The notes: generated by a model from the sequence alone, not told the origin. DNA of 35,878 nt from Zoogloeaceae bacterium (GCA_031258715.1 JAIRMN010000157.1:1-35878); one strand, 5' to 3'; positions 8,513 through 18,557 are shown, counted from the first letter of the stretch. Program-made: numbers and translations.

Positions 8513-9624
8513 TGCGGGCTTTCCGTGGGCGCGGGTTCAAAGGGATTCAAGGGCAGGCGAATCAGAAAGACCGTGTGACCGGGACGGCTTTCGCACTCAA
8601 TTGTACCTTGATGCTGCTGCACAAAACTTTGCGCCAGCGTCAATCCCAGTCCTGTGCCGTCCGGACGGCCGGAAACTAGTGGATAGAACATGCGCTCGCG
8701 CAAATCGTCGGCAATGCCGGGGCCGTTGTCGATGATAGCAACATCAATCGCCAGGCGGAAACGCCGCCGGGCAAGCGTGACCTGTCTTGCCGAACGGCTG
8801 CGAAAAATGATTTCCCCCTTGCCCGCCATCGCCTGGGCGGCATTGCGGGCAATATTGAGAAAGACCTGGATCAGTTGCTCGCGATCGGCGGTCAGGTCTG
8901 GAAGACTGGCGTCATAGTCGCGCAAAATGGAGAGCGTTTCCGGAAACTCCAGTTTGAGCAGGCTGCCCACGCGCTCCAGCGCCTCGTGCACACTCATCCG
9001 CTGCGCCTGCAATGTGGCGCGGTGCGGCGAGAGCAGCCGTTGCATCAGGTCTTGCAGACGATCCGCTTCCTGGATGATGACCTGGGTGTATTCCCGCAAG
9101 GCCGGGTTGTTGAGTTCGTGTTCCAGCAATTGCGCCGCGCCGCGTATGCCGCCCAGCGGATTCTTGATTTCATGCGCCAGGTTGCGGATCAGTTCCCGGC
9201 TGGCCTGCTGCTGCTCGATCAGGCGCTCTTCCCGGCTGGCCCTCAGTTGCTGGTCGATGGGCTGCAATTCCATCAACATACAAACTTCCGGCGCGTCGGG
9301 CGACTGCATGGGCGTTACCGTGCAGTTCAGGTGCAACGTCTCGCCCCGCGCCGTCGGCTTGCCGCGCCGGATTTCCACGTTCTGCCCGGTATAGCTCCAG
9401 TTGTTGGCCAGCGCCTTGCCCAGCGCCTGCTGGAGCGTCGCGGAATGGTCCATCACATCACGCAACGGTCGACGCGACAGGGCGCGTCCCGTCGCCTCCA
9501 GCAGGTTTTCAGCGGCGCTGTTGGCATAACAGATCCGATATTCGGCATCAAGCAGAAGAATGGCGGAGGCCAGATAATCCAGTCCGCCCAAGGGAGGAGG
9601 AAAGGCTTTTTGTGAAGTCGCCAT
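8509..9624 (-). CDS. ntrB: Nitrogen regulation sensor histidine kinase NtrB (NR(II))
   Basis: PAS region, H-box RNLAHEIKNPLGGIRGAAQLLEHEL, G boxes DNGPGIADDL and GTGLGLTLAQ. Confidence 0.93.
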   Translation of the reverse strand: MATSQKAFPPPLGGLDYLASAILLLDAEYRICYANSAAENLLEATGRALSRRPLRDVMDHSATLQQALGKALANNWSYTGQNVEIRRGKPTARGETLHLNCTVTPMQSPDAPEVCMLMELQPIDQQLRASREERLIEQQQASRELIRNLAHEIKNPLGGIRGAAQLLEHELNNPALREYTQVIIQEADRLQDLMQRLLSPHRATLQAQRMSVHEALERVGSLLKLEFPETLSILRDYDASLPDLTADREQLIQVFLNIARNAAQAMAGKGEIIFRSRSARQVTLARRRFRLAIDVAIIDNGPGIADDLRERMFYPLVSGRPDGTGLGLTLAQSFVQQHQGTIECESRPGHTVFLIRLPLNPFEPAPTESPQ

Positions 9625-9640
9625 GGCGCGGATGCCAGAA

Positions 9641-10126
9641 TCAGCGAAGGCTGCCGAGTTCCCGGTTCAGATCCTCGATGTTGCGCTCGTGCCGGGACAC
9701 GGCCTCCCGGAATGGACGCAGCCGGGTTTCGCGCCTTTCGGCGTCTTCCATCCCCGCCGGAACTTTTTCCTGCGTCGCCAGTTGGGTTTTCGCGCTCTCC
9801 AGCTTTTGTCGTTCGTCGGCAAGTTCCTGGTTCAGAATGACGCGCCGGGCGTCGTTGCGCGTTTTTTGCTCGTCCGCGCTCACCGACGGAAAGTCCGGCG
9901 GCGTTGTCGTGGAAGCCGCGCCGGGACGGTGTTTTCCGCTGCCAGTCGGCGGCGGCACGGCGGTATCGGCTTCAATCTGCATTCGTTTGCAATTGACCTT
10001 GTCGATCAGGACGTTGGTGATGGTGACGCGCCCCTCCGCGTCCGTGCAGCGATAAACCTGCCCCCAGGCAGGCGTCGACAGCAGGAATCCCGCGCACAAT
10101 GCCGCAACAGAAAAACGCATCATCAT
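9641..10126 (-). CDS. DUF4124-type exported protein
   Basis: Signal peptide then QVYRCTDAEGRVTITNV; coiled-coil C-terminus; directly upstream of ntrB. Confidence 0.7.
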   Translation of the reverse strand: MMMRFSVAALCAGFLLSTPAWGQVYRCTDAEGRVTITNVLIDKVNCKRMQIEADTAVPPPTGSGKHRPGAASTTTPPDFPSVSADEQKTRNDARRVILNQELADERQKLESAKTQLATQEKVPAGMEDAERRETRLRPFREAVSRHERNIEDLNRELGSLR

Positions 10127-10248
10127 CGCAAACTCCAGACAGAATGGGAAAAGTATAGATCAGCCAACCGTTCAGGGGCAGGGATTCCGCGGCGCGAATG
10201 GCTTATCATGGCAACCTTTGTCCGTTCTTCCAAAAAGGTGCAGGCGCC

Positions 10249-11268
10249 ATGAATATCCTTCTGACCGGCGGCATGGGCTATATCGGCAGCCATACGGCCG
10301 TCGTCTTGCAGGCGGCCGGGCATGAGGTCACGCTCTACGATAACCTCGTCAACAGCAGCGCCGATGTCCGCGCGCGCATCACGCGCATCAGCGGAAAGCC
10401 GTCGGCGCTCGTCGAAGCGGACATCCGCGACACGACATGCCTGCAAGACGCGCTGACGACATACGGCATCCACGCCGTCGCGCATTTCGCGGGACTGAAA
10501 GCGGTGGGCGAGTCGGTCGAAAAACCCATCGAATATTACGCCAACAATGTGCAGGGCACGATAAGCCTGCTGGAAGCCATGCGCGACGCGGCCTGCAAAA
10601 CCCTGGTATTCAGCAGCAGCGCCACCGTGTACGGCGAACCCCGCTACCTGCCGCTCGACGAGGCGCACCCCCTGAGCGCGACCAATCCCTATGGCTATTG
10701 CAAATTGCATATCGAGCGGATGCTTGCCGATATAAGCGCTGCCGACCCGGCGTGGAAAATCGCCTGTTTGCGCTATTTCAATCCGGTTGGCGCCCATGCG
10801 AGCGGATGGATTGGCGAAAATCCGGCGGGCATTCCCAACAATCTCATGCCCTGCATCGCCCGCGTCGCCAGCGGGCAACTGGCCGAACTCCAGGTGTTTG
10901 GCGATGACTACCCGACGCCGGACGGCACGGGAGTGCGCGACTACATTCATGTCATGGATCTGGCCGAAGGCCATGTGGCGGCGCTGGATTGGCTTGCCAC
11001 GCATCCCGGTTGCCATGCCCTCAACCTGGGAACCGGCCGAGGCTACAGCGTCCTGGAAATGCAAAGCGCCTTTGCCGCCGCCAGCGGGCGTCCCATCCCC
11101 TACCGCGTCATGCCGCGCCGTCCCGGTGATGTCGCCATGTGCTACGCCGATCCAGGCAAGGCGGAACGCGAACTCCACTGGCGCGCGACGCGCAGCCTCG
11201 AAGAGATGTGTTCGAGCGTCTGGCGCTTCCAGCAACAGATGACGACGGACAACGGCAGCCCGGCTTGA
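10249..11268 (+). CDS. galE: UDP-glucose 4-epimerase
   Basis: MNILLTGGMGYIGSHTAVVL, SSSATVYGEP, YGYCK, RYFNPVGAH, GTGVRDYIHVMDLAEGH. Confidence 0.95.
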   Translation: MNILLTGGMGYIGSHTAVVLQAAGHEVTLYDNLVNSSADVRARITRISGKPSALVEADIRDTTCLQDALTTYGIHAVAHFAGLKAVGESVEKPIEYYANNVQGTISLLEAMRDAACKTLVFSSSATVYGEPRYLPLDEAHPLSATNPYGYCKLHIERMLADISAADPAWKIACLRYFNPVGAHASGWIGENPAGIPNNLMPCIARVASGQLAELQVFGDDYPTPDGTGVRDYIHVMDLAEGHVAALDWLATHPGCHALNLGTGRGYSVLEMQSAFAAASGRPIPYRVMPRRPGDVAMCYADPGKAERELHWRATRSLEEMCSSVWRFQQQMTTDNGSPA

Positions 11269-11301
11269 GACGTCCGCTCTCCGCCAACACATACCGCGAC
11301 T

Positions 11302-11646
11302 TCAGCCCCCGCTTATCTGCGCTTTTTGCGTGGGAATGAACAGATGGATCAGAAGCGGCTTGCCGCCCTCTTCACGATAGCGATAGACCGCCTGCCTGCC
11401 CACCCACTGCGGAGACAAAAGACTGTTTGAAAAAACATGATCCTTTTCGCCAAGGCGGATGGTGGCATTTTGGATGAATCCATAGGTTTTCTGGTTGATG
11501 ACAATGCTGTTGTCTCCCACCTGTTCGATGGTGCCGTGCAAGATGCCGCTATCCTTACCGGAGGCTTCCTGCGCTTGCAGCGGCAGGCTGGCCGACATCA
11601 TCAGCAAGGCTGCCCACAGCACGGGTTTCAAGTATTTTTCCATCAT
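11302..11646 (-). CDS. Small exported protein of unknown function
   Basis: 114-aa ORF with signal peptide (YLKPVLWAALLMMSASLPLQAQEA). Confidence 0.6.
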   Translation of the reverse strand: MMEKYLKPVLWAALLMMSASLPLQAQEASGKDSGILHGTIEQVGDNSIVINQKTYGFIQNATIRLGEKDHVFSNSLLSPQWVGRQAVYRYREEGGKPLLIHLFIPTQKAQISGG

Positions 11647-11836
11647 TGCCCTATCTCCTTCATTAGCAAATCCAGCGCCAGGATTGACGCCAAGGTTGTC
11701 GACAACGTGTAATTATCTTCAGAAGAGGCATTTCCTCCTCCATCCTTTGGGCAGGCCTGTAATTTTACCGTCATGAAGTCAAGAATGGTCAAGCGATATT
11801 GTAATAAATGGGAAATTGTTCATTCAGCATTGACTT

Positions 11837-12697
11837 TCAGCCTAGGTACAGCCGATTGATTTCCTCGCCCCAGAAAAGGGCAATCATGCCGGCGGCGGCG
11901 AGATAAGGGCCGAAAGGAATCGGAATATGGCGGCCATGACGGGCAAAAAGGATGAGGGCAATCCCCACCAGGGCGCCGACCAGGGAGGAAATCAGCACGA
12001 TGGCCGGCAACATGATCCAGCCCAGCCAGGCGCCCAGCGCGGCAAGCAGCTTGAAATCGCCATAGCCCATGCCTTCCTTGCCGGTGACGAGCTTGAAGAG
12101 CCAATAGACCGACCACAGCGCCAGATAACCGGCCATTGCGCCAACGACGGCCTGTGAGAGCGGGACGAACTGACCGGAAAGGTTGAGGAGCAACCCGCCC
12201 CAAAGAAGCGGCAGGGTAATGACATCCGGCAGGAGTTGGGTATCCAGATCGATCACGGCCAGCGCCAGCAATGTCCAGAGCAAGGCCGCCGCCGCCGCCG
12301 CCTGGACGCCGGGACCGAAACGCCAGGCGGCGGCCAGCCCAAGAAGGGCGGCGGCCAGTTCGATCAGGGGATAGCGCGGAGAAATGGGCGCGCGGCAGAC
12401 GCGACACTTCCCGCGCAGGCAGAGATAACTCAGGACGGGAATGTTTTCCAGCGCTGAAATCGGATGCCCGCAATGCGGGCAACGGGAACGAGGCTTGGCG
12501 AGGTTGAAGGCCGGTTCGACCTCATCCTCGCCCTTGCCCGCGTCTCCCTGCGTTTCCGCGTATTGCGCGCGCCACGCGGCCTCCATCATTTTTGGAAGAC
12601 GATAGATGACGACATTCAGAAAACTGCCGACCATCAATCCCAGTACGCCCAGCATTCCTCCAAAAAAATCGGCGCGTAGCAGCAGGGAAGTCATCAA
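11837..12697 (-). CDS. pilD: Prepilin peptidase / N-methyltransferase
   Basis: CPHCGHPISALENIPVLSYLCLRGKCRVC zinc site, IDLDTQLLPD and GYGDFKLLAALGAWLG peptidase motifs. Confidence 0.95.
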   Translation of the reverse strand: MMTSLLLRADFFGGMLGVLGLMVGSFLNVVIYRLPKMMEAAWRAQYAETQGDAGKGEDEVEPAFNLAKPRSRCPHCGHPISALENIPVLSYLCLRGKCRVCRAPISPRYPLIELAAALLGLAAAWRFGPGVQAAAAAALLWTLLALAVIDLDTQLLPDVITLPLLWGGLLLNLSGQFVPLSQAVVGAMAGYLALWSVYWLFKLVTGKEGMGYGDFKLLAALGAWLGWIMLPAIVLISSLVGALVGIALILFARHGRHIPIPFGPYLAAAGMIALFWGEEINRLYLG

Positions 12698-13935
12698 CCA
12701 ACCATGGCGCCCATTTTGAAGATGGGCAGGTACATAGCCACCACCATGCCGCCGATGAGGATGCCCAGCACCACCATGATGATGGGTTCCATCAGGCTGG
12801 AGAGCGCCGCCACGGCATCATCGACTTCCGCTTCATAAAAATCGGCCACCTTGCCCAACATGGTGTCCAGTGAGCCGGATTCTTCGCCAATCGCCATCAT
12901 CTGGATGGCCATGTTGGGGAAGATGTTGGTGTTTTGCACGGCGGCGGTCAGGCTCACGCCTGTGCTGACGTCGCTCCGGATGTCGCTCGTGGCCTTTTTG
13001 TAGACGTAGTTGCCAGATGCCGCGCCCACGGAATCCAGCGACTCGACCAGCGGCACGCCCGCGGCGAACATGGTGGCCAGGGTGCGGTGCCAGCGCGCCA
13101 GCACGGATTTGCGAATCAGCTCGCCGAAAAGCGGCAGGCGCAACAGGTAGCGATCCATCGCTATCTGCATGGCGGTCGATCGCTTCCAGGTATAGAAGAA
13201 TAGCCACAGGCCCCCGACAGGCAGCCCCAGGACGAAGTACCAGTTGGCGACGACGAAATCCGATATGGCGATGACGACCTGCGTCGGCATCGGCAATTCC
13301 TGGTCGAAGCTCTCGAAAATGCCCTTGAAGGCCGGAATGACGAATATCATGATGATGGTGGTGACGATCACCGCCACGGCAATCACCGCGATGGGATAAA
13401 ACAGGGCGGATTTGATCTTGCTCTTGATGGAGAGCATCTTCTCCTTGTAGCTCGCCAGACGCTCCAGGATGCTGTCCAGGATACCCGCTTGCTCACCGGC
13501 GGCGACCAGGTTGCAGTACAACTGATCGAAATGGAGCGGGAACTTGCCGAAAGCGGCGGAGAGCGAGTTGCCGACCTCCACGTCCGCCTTGATGTCCAAA
13601 AGCAGCTTGCCGACCGAAGGATTGGAATGGCTGCGCCCAACGATGTCGAAAGCCTGGAGCAGCGGTACGCCAGCGCGCATCATGGTGGCCAGTTGCCGGG
13701 TAAAGAGCGAAATGTCCTTCTCGGTAATGGATTTTCCCCGCTTGAAACGCTGCGGCGTGATCTTGGAAACGCGGATGCCCTGGCGGCGCAGGTTGTTCTG
13801 CACGACGGTTTCCGTCACGGCGCGCATTTCGCCGCGCATCTGTTTGCCTTCCTTGTTCTTGCCTTCCCAGACAAAAACACGTTCCTTGCTTTCAGGATGT
13901 TTTGCACCAGAACGGATGCTTGCACTCGTGGCCAT
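12694..13935 (-). CDS. pilC: Type IV pilus inner-membrane platform protein PilC
   Basis: T2SSF-family protein, e.g. FTRQLATMMRAGVPLLQAFDIVG, MMAIGEESGSLDTMLGKVADFYE; overlaps pilD. Confidence 0.95.
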   Translation of the reverse strand: MATSASIRSGAKHPESKERVFVWEGKNKEGKQMRGEMRAVTETVVQNNLRRQGIRVSKITPQRFKRGKSITEKDISLFTRQLATMMRAGVPLLQAFDIVGRSHSNPSVGKLLLDIKADVEVGNSLSAAFGKFPLHFDQLYCNLVAAGEQAGILDSILERLASYKEKMLSIKSKIKSALFYPIAVIAVAVIVTTIIMIFVIPAFKGIFESFDQELPMPTQVVIAISDFVVANWYFVLGLPVGGLWLFFYTWKRSTAMQIAMDRYLLRLPLFGELIRKSVLARWHRTLATMFAAGVPLVESLDSVGAASGNYVYKKATSDIRSDVSTGVSLTAAVQNTNIFPNMAIQMMAIGEESGSLDTMLGKVADFYEAEVDDAVAALSSLMEPIIMVVLGILIGGMVVAMYLPIFKMGAMVG

Positions 13936-13951
13936 ATTTCCCCCTTGGTTT

Positions 13952-15682
13952 CTAATTGGTTGAACTCAGGACTTCTTCCAGCGATGTCATCCCCTGTTTG
14001 ATTTTCAGGATACCGGATTCACGCAGGGTTTTCACGCCATCCGCCGATGCCTGTTTGGCAATATCCATGACGGTGGCGTGATTCAGAATGAGATGGCGAA
14101 TCTTATCCGACATCGGCATGACCTGGTAGATGCCGATTCGCCCCTTGTACCCTTTGCCCTTGCATTTCATACAGCCCTTGGGACCGTACATGGTCCATTT
14201 TTCCGACAGGTCCTTTTCCGTAAAACCCGCGTTCAGGAGCGCGTCGCGCGGCATTTCCAGCGGCGTCTTGCAATCGGGACAGAGGCGGCGCACCAGACGC
14301 TGCGCCGAAATGAGCAGGATGCTGGAGGCAATGTTGAAGACGGGAATCCCCATGTCCACCAGCCGCACCACGGTTTGCGGCGCGTCGTTGGTGTGCAGGG
14401 AGGAAAGCACCATATGCCCGGTCTGCGCGGCGCGGACGGCGATTTCGGCGGTTTCCAGGTCGCGGATTTCGCCCACCATGATGACGTCAGGATCCTGGCG
14501 CAGGAAGGAGCGCAGGGCGCTGGCGAAGGTCAGTCCGGTCTTTTCGTCGACATTCACCTGGTTGACGCCCGGCAGGTTGATTTCCGCCGGGTCTTCCACC
14601 GTGGAGATGTTGGTGCCCGGACTGTTGAGGATGTTGAGGCAGGAATAGAGCGACACCGTCTTGCCGGAACCCGTGGGGCCGGTGGTCAGCACCATGCCGT
14701 AGGGACGCCGGATGCTGTCCAGCAAGGTGTTCTTCTGCTCCTCGGTGTAGCCCAGGACTTCGATGCCCATGGTCGTGGTGCTGGAATCGAGAATCCGCAT
14801 GACGATTTTTTCCCCATACAGGGTGGGCAGCGTGCTGACCCGGAAATCGATGATGCGGGTTTTGGTCACCGCCAGCTTGGTGCGCCCGTCCTGCGGCAGG
14901 CGTTTTTCCGAAATGTCCAGCCGGGAAATGACCTTGATGCGCGAAGCCAGTTTCTCCTTGATGTTCAGGGGCGGACTGGTCACTTCCTTCAGTACGCCAT
15001 CCACCCTGAAGCGAATGCGGTAGAACTTTTCGTAAGGCTCGAAGTGAATGTCGGAAGCGCCTTCGCCGATGGCGTCCAGCAATATCTTTTGCAGGAAGCG
15101 GACAATGGGCGCGTCTTCGACATCGGCATCGAGCGAAACGATGTCGGTGCGTTCCTCGAGTTCCTCGTTTGCCAGCGCCGAATCCAGATCGTCGCCTTCC
15201 ATCTCGCCGGCATCCGAGCGGTTCAACATGCTCTTGGCGTCTTCCGAGAGCCGGTCGGCCAAGCCCACCAGCTTGTCGACTTCCACGACCACGGTATCCA
15301 GCGTCATGCCGCTCTGGAAGCGGATGGCGTCCAAGCCGCGCCGATCAGCGGGGTCGGCGGTAGCGATGATCAGGCGGTTTCCACGCTGGCACAGCGGAAT
15401 GATGGCGTGTTGCTGCGCCAGGTTTTTGTCGATGGCCTGGGGCGCCTGCGCCTCGTCGTAGGCGTCGAGATCGAACAAGGGGACGCTGAAGGTGTCGGAC
15501 GCTAGTTTCGCCAGTTCGGAGGCGGAAATGATCTGGGCGCTGACCAGGGTCTCCGCAAAGGAGGTTTTGCTGGCGGACGACTGCGCCAGCAGACGCGCCG
15601 CATCGCTCTCCTTGATCAGGTTGCTTCGCACCAGCGCCAGCGCCAGCCCGCCCAGGCTCGATGTTGCAACAGATTCGGCCAT
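13952..15682 (-). CDS. pilB: Type IV pilus assembly ATPase PilB
   Basis: Walker A TTGPTGSGKT, Asp/His boxes, CPDCKTPLE...CMKCKGKGYKGR zinc motif, ends LEEVLSSTN-TAG. Confidence 0.96.
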   Translation of the reverse strand: MAESVATSSLGGLALALVRSNLIKESDAARLLAQSSASKTSFAETLVSAQIISASELAKLASDTFSVPLFDLDAYDEAQAPQAIDKNLAQQHAIIPLCQRGNRLIIATADPADRRGLDAIRFQSGMTLDTVVVEVDKLVGLADRLSEDAKSMLNRSDAGEMEGDDLDSALANEELEERTDIVSLDADVEDAPIVRFLQKILLDAIGEGASDIHFEPYEKFYRIRFRVDGVLKEVTSPPLNIKEKLASRIKVISRLDISEKRLPQDGRTKLAVTKTRIIDFRVSTLPTLYGEKIVMRILDSSTTTMGIEVLGYTEEQKNTLLDSIRRPYGMVLTTGPTGSGKTVSLYSCLNILNSPGTNISTVEDPAEINLPGVNQVNVDEKTGLTFASALRSFLRQDPDVIMVGEIRDLETAEIAVRAAQTGHMVLSSLHTNDAPQTVVRLVDMGIPVFNIASSILLISAQRLVRRLCPDCKTPLEMPRDALLNAGFTEKDLSEKWTMYGPKGCMKCKGKGYKGRIGIYQVMPMSDKIRHLILNHATVMDIAKQASADGVKTLRESGILKIKQGMTSLEEVLSSTN

Positions 15683-15888
15683 AACGAAATTCGTCCGTGG
15701 AAATGGTTATTGATGATGCAACGTCATGCAAATTTTGTAAAGTGAAAGTCATTGTTTTATCGTATTTTTCTCGTTTTTCCCTCTTTTTGGGTACAAAGAT
15801 TGCATCCGTTTTTGACCAGGTGCGGGGCAAGCCCTGCCCTTCAGGGCGGGGAAGGATAGCGCGGACGCCGTAGGCGTCCTTGCGGCGG

Positions 15889-16257
15889 TCAATGTGGCGT
15901 TTGTTGTTGTTCGATGTATTGGCGGATGATTTCGATGGGAGCGCCGCCTCAGCTTCCCGCGAAATAAGAAGGAGACCAGAGCGCGTTGCCCCACAGTTTT
16001 CTGCGGATGGCCGGGTAATGTTTTTTGCGGATCATCCTGGAAGAGACGCCCTTGAGACTGTTTACCAGCGCCGAGACAGCCACTTTTGGCGGATAGTTCA
16101 CCAACAGATGCACATGATCGTCTTCGCCGTCGAATTCCGCCAGTTGTGCCTCAAAATCGGCACACACGCTGGCGAAGATGCCGGAGAGGTCGTCAAGGAT
16201 TTCCTTTGTGAACACTTCGCGGCGGTATTTGGTCACAAAGACCAAATGAACGTGCAT
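15889..16257 (-). pseudogene. tnpA: IS200-like Y1 (HUH) transposase TnpA with in-frame TGA
   Basis: MHVHLVFVTKYRREVF..., HUH-like DDHVHLLV, ...LWSPSYFAGS-TGA-GGAPIEIIRQYIEQQQTPH. The stop (15949-15951) lies before the catalytic-Tyr region RQYIEQQ and occupies the position usually held by Cys. Confidence 0.88.
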
Positions 16258-16317
16258 GAGAAAAACACAGTTTCTGCCGTGCCGAATATCTTTGTCATTG
16301 AAAGTATAATACTGGAC

Positions 16318-16483
16318 AGCAAGAAATTAGCGACAGCCCTTCAGGGCTGTCGGTCTAACGCCATTGGGAAGGGGTTTCTCTCCCCTCCCCAATGGCTACG
16401 GTCGAGACCCCGGCCTTCAGGCCAGGGTCTCGACCTTCGCGCTTTTCTTACGGGCGGGGTGTCAAACCGGAGTTAGTTTTTAG
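16318..16483 (-). repeat. ~165-bp structured interspersed repeat, copy 2 (inverted), between tnpA and tnpB
   Basis: Reverse complement matches copies 1, 3, 4 and 5. Ends ...CAAACCGGAGTTAGTTTTTAG directly before the tnpB ATG. Confidence 0.9.
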
Positions 16484-17735
16484 ATGAAACGACTTCAAGC
16501 CTTCAAGTACGAACTGATGCCCAATGGCGAGCAGACGCGAAACATGCGCCGCTTCGCCGGGTCATGCCGCGTCGTCTTCAACGAGGCGCTGGCCTTGCAG
16601 AAGGCGCGGTTCGATGCCGGGGAGAAAAAGCTGGGCTGTGTGGGATTGTGCAAGCGGCTCACGGAATGGCGAAACGGCGAGCCGATGCCCTCCGGCCGCT
16701 TCGCGCCGTGGTTGAAGGTCTCCCCCGTACACCCGTTGCAGCAAACCTTGAAAGACCTGGAACGCGCATACAGGAACTTCTTTGAGAAGCGCGCCGGCTT
16801 CCCTCGTTTCAAGAAGAGGGGGCAAAAGGACGGTTTCCGCTACCCCGACCCGAAACAGATCAAACTCGACCAAGGCAACAGCCGTGTCTTCCTGCCCAAG
16901 CTGGGCTGGCTGCGCTACCGGAAGAGCCGGGAAGCGTTGGGCGAATTGCGAAATGCGACGGTATCCCTGTCGGCGGGCAAGTGGTTCATTTCCATCCAGA
17001 CGGAACGGGAAGTTTCCGACCCCGTGCCGGAAGCGACAAGCGCCGTAGGGATCGACGTGGGGATTGCCCGCTTCGCCACGTTGTCGGACGGTGCGTTCTA
17101 CACGCCCTCTTGACAGTTTCAGGAAACATGAACAACGGCTCAAACGCACTCAGCGGGCGATGAGCCGCAAGGTGAAATTCAGCCAGAACTGGAAGAAGGC
17201 GAAGGACAAAGTCCAGCGGCTGCACGCCCGCATCGGCAACGCCCGCCGCGACTACCTGCACAAGTGCTCGGCCACGATCAGCAAAAACCACGCGATGGTG
17301 GCCGTGGAAGATTTGCAGGTGAAGAACATGTCCCGTTCTGCTTCCGGCGCGAAGGATGCGCCGGGAAAGAACGTCCGGGCAAAAAGCGGGCTGAACAAAT
17401 CCATCCTCGATCAAGGCTGGTTCGAGTTCCGCCGCCAGTTGGAATACAAGCTGGCGTGGAACGGCGGCTGGCTGATTGCAGTGCCGCCGCAAAACACGAG
17501 CCGGACATGTCCGGCCTGTGGGCATGTGTCGGCGGAGAATCGCCAGACGCAGAGCCGCTTTCTCTGTGTGAAATGCGGTTTCGAGGAAAACGCCGATCTC
17601 GTCGGCGCGATCAACATCCTGGCGCGGGGACACCGCGTTGCAGCCTGTGGAGAGCCGGTGCAGTCAGGCCGCTCGGTGAAGCAGGAACCCGCCGAAGCGA
17701 TTCAAACCGGCTCAATGCCAGTCTGGACGCCGTAG
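16484..17735 (+). pseudogene. tnpB: TnpB (RNA-guided RuvC-like nuclease, OrfB), frameshifted
   Basis: ORF 16484..17113 ends GIDVGIARFATLSDGAFYTPS. Continues in +1 frame as (L)DSFRKHEQRLKRTQRAMSRK... with VAVEDLQVKNM (RuvC-II), CPACGH...CVKCGF zinc finger and NADLVGAINIL (RuvC-III). Confidence 0.9.
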
Positions 17736-17790
17736 GAATCCCCCGCCGAAAGAAGGGGGAGGATGTCAAACAGGGCACACCGATTGTCCG
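17600..17790 (+). ncRNA. Predicted omega-RNA region (tnpB 3' end + right end) and following guide
   Basis: By analogy with IS200/IS605 TnpB systems: right-end hairpin CCCCCGCCGAAAGAAGGGGG and AGGATGTCAA, then a putative guide beginning near 17770 (ACAGGGCACACCGATTGTCC). Boundaries not determined. Confidence 0.4.
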
Positions 17791-17862
17791 CTATTTTCCA
17801 TCAGGACATCGATACAATGCAAGGCCGCGCGGAAATCGCGCTTTTCGACATTTGACGTTGCC

Positions 17863-18537
17863 ATGAAAACTTTTGATCTCGTCGTTTTCGACTGGGACGG
17901 CACCTTGATGGATTCCGCCGCCGCCATTGTCCGCGCCATTCTTGCCGCCAGCCTCGAACTGGGTTTGACGCCGCCCGCGGAAGAAATGGCGCGGCGCGTC
18001 ATTGGCCTGGGACTGGACGAAGCCTTGCGCCATGTCGCGCCGGGATTGCCGTCGGCGCGTTACCCGGAAATGGCGGACGCCTACCGCCGGCATTATTTTG
18101 CCGGCCAGCGCGAACTGGTATTGTTTCCGGGCGTGGAAGACCTGCTCGCGCGGCTTGCCGAACGCGGCTTCCAACTGGCGGTCGCCACGGGCAAAAGCCG
18201 CCGGGGACTGGACGCGGCGCTGGACGGTTTTCATCTGCGCGCCCGTTTCCGGGCGCTGCGTTGCGCCGATCGGTGTTTTTCCAAGCCGCATCCGCAAATG
18301 CTGCTGGAACTCATGGAAGAATGCGGCGCCACGCCCGAACGAACCCTGATGATTGGCGATACCACTTACGATCTGGAGATGGCGAAGAACGCGAACGTTG
18401 CCGCCGTGGGCGTTTGCTATGGCGCGCATCCGGCCTCTGTCCTGCGCGCCGCCGCGCCGCTGGCCTGCATCGAGAGCGTGGCGGCGTTGAGCGATTGGCT
18501 GGAGAAAAATGCCAAAACGAAATCGACAGGGATTTGA
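17863..18537 (+). CDS. HAD-IA hydrolase, phosphoglycolate phosphatase-like
   Basis: DLVVFDWDGTLMDS, ATGKSRRGLD, KPHPQMLLELM, MIGDTTYDLEMAKNA. Confidence 0.88.
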   Translation: MKTFDLVVFDWDGTLMDSAAAIVRAILAASLELGLTPPAEEMARRVIGLGLDEALRHVAPGLPSARYPEMADAYRRHYFAGQRELVLFPGVEDLLARLAERGFQLAVATGKSRRGLDAALDGFHLRARFRALRCADRCFSKPHPQMLLELMEECGATPERTLMIGDTTYDLEMAKNANVAAVGVCYGAHPASVLRAAAPLACIESVAALSDWLEKNAKTKSTGI

Positions 18538-18557
18538 CTTGCGGGTATACTCTACGC

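Larger units (their letters stand above)
15826..17770. mobile_element. IS200/IS605-type element with divergent tnpA and tnpB; ends approximate
   Basis: Y1-transposase-like ORF and TnpB-like ORF in divergent order. Subterminal hairpins: GCCCTGCCCTTCAGGGC and GGACGCCGTAGGCGTCC on the left; CCCCCGCCGAAAGAAGGGGG then AGGATGTCAA on the right. Confidence 0.8.
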
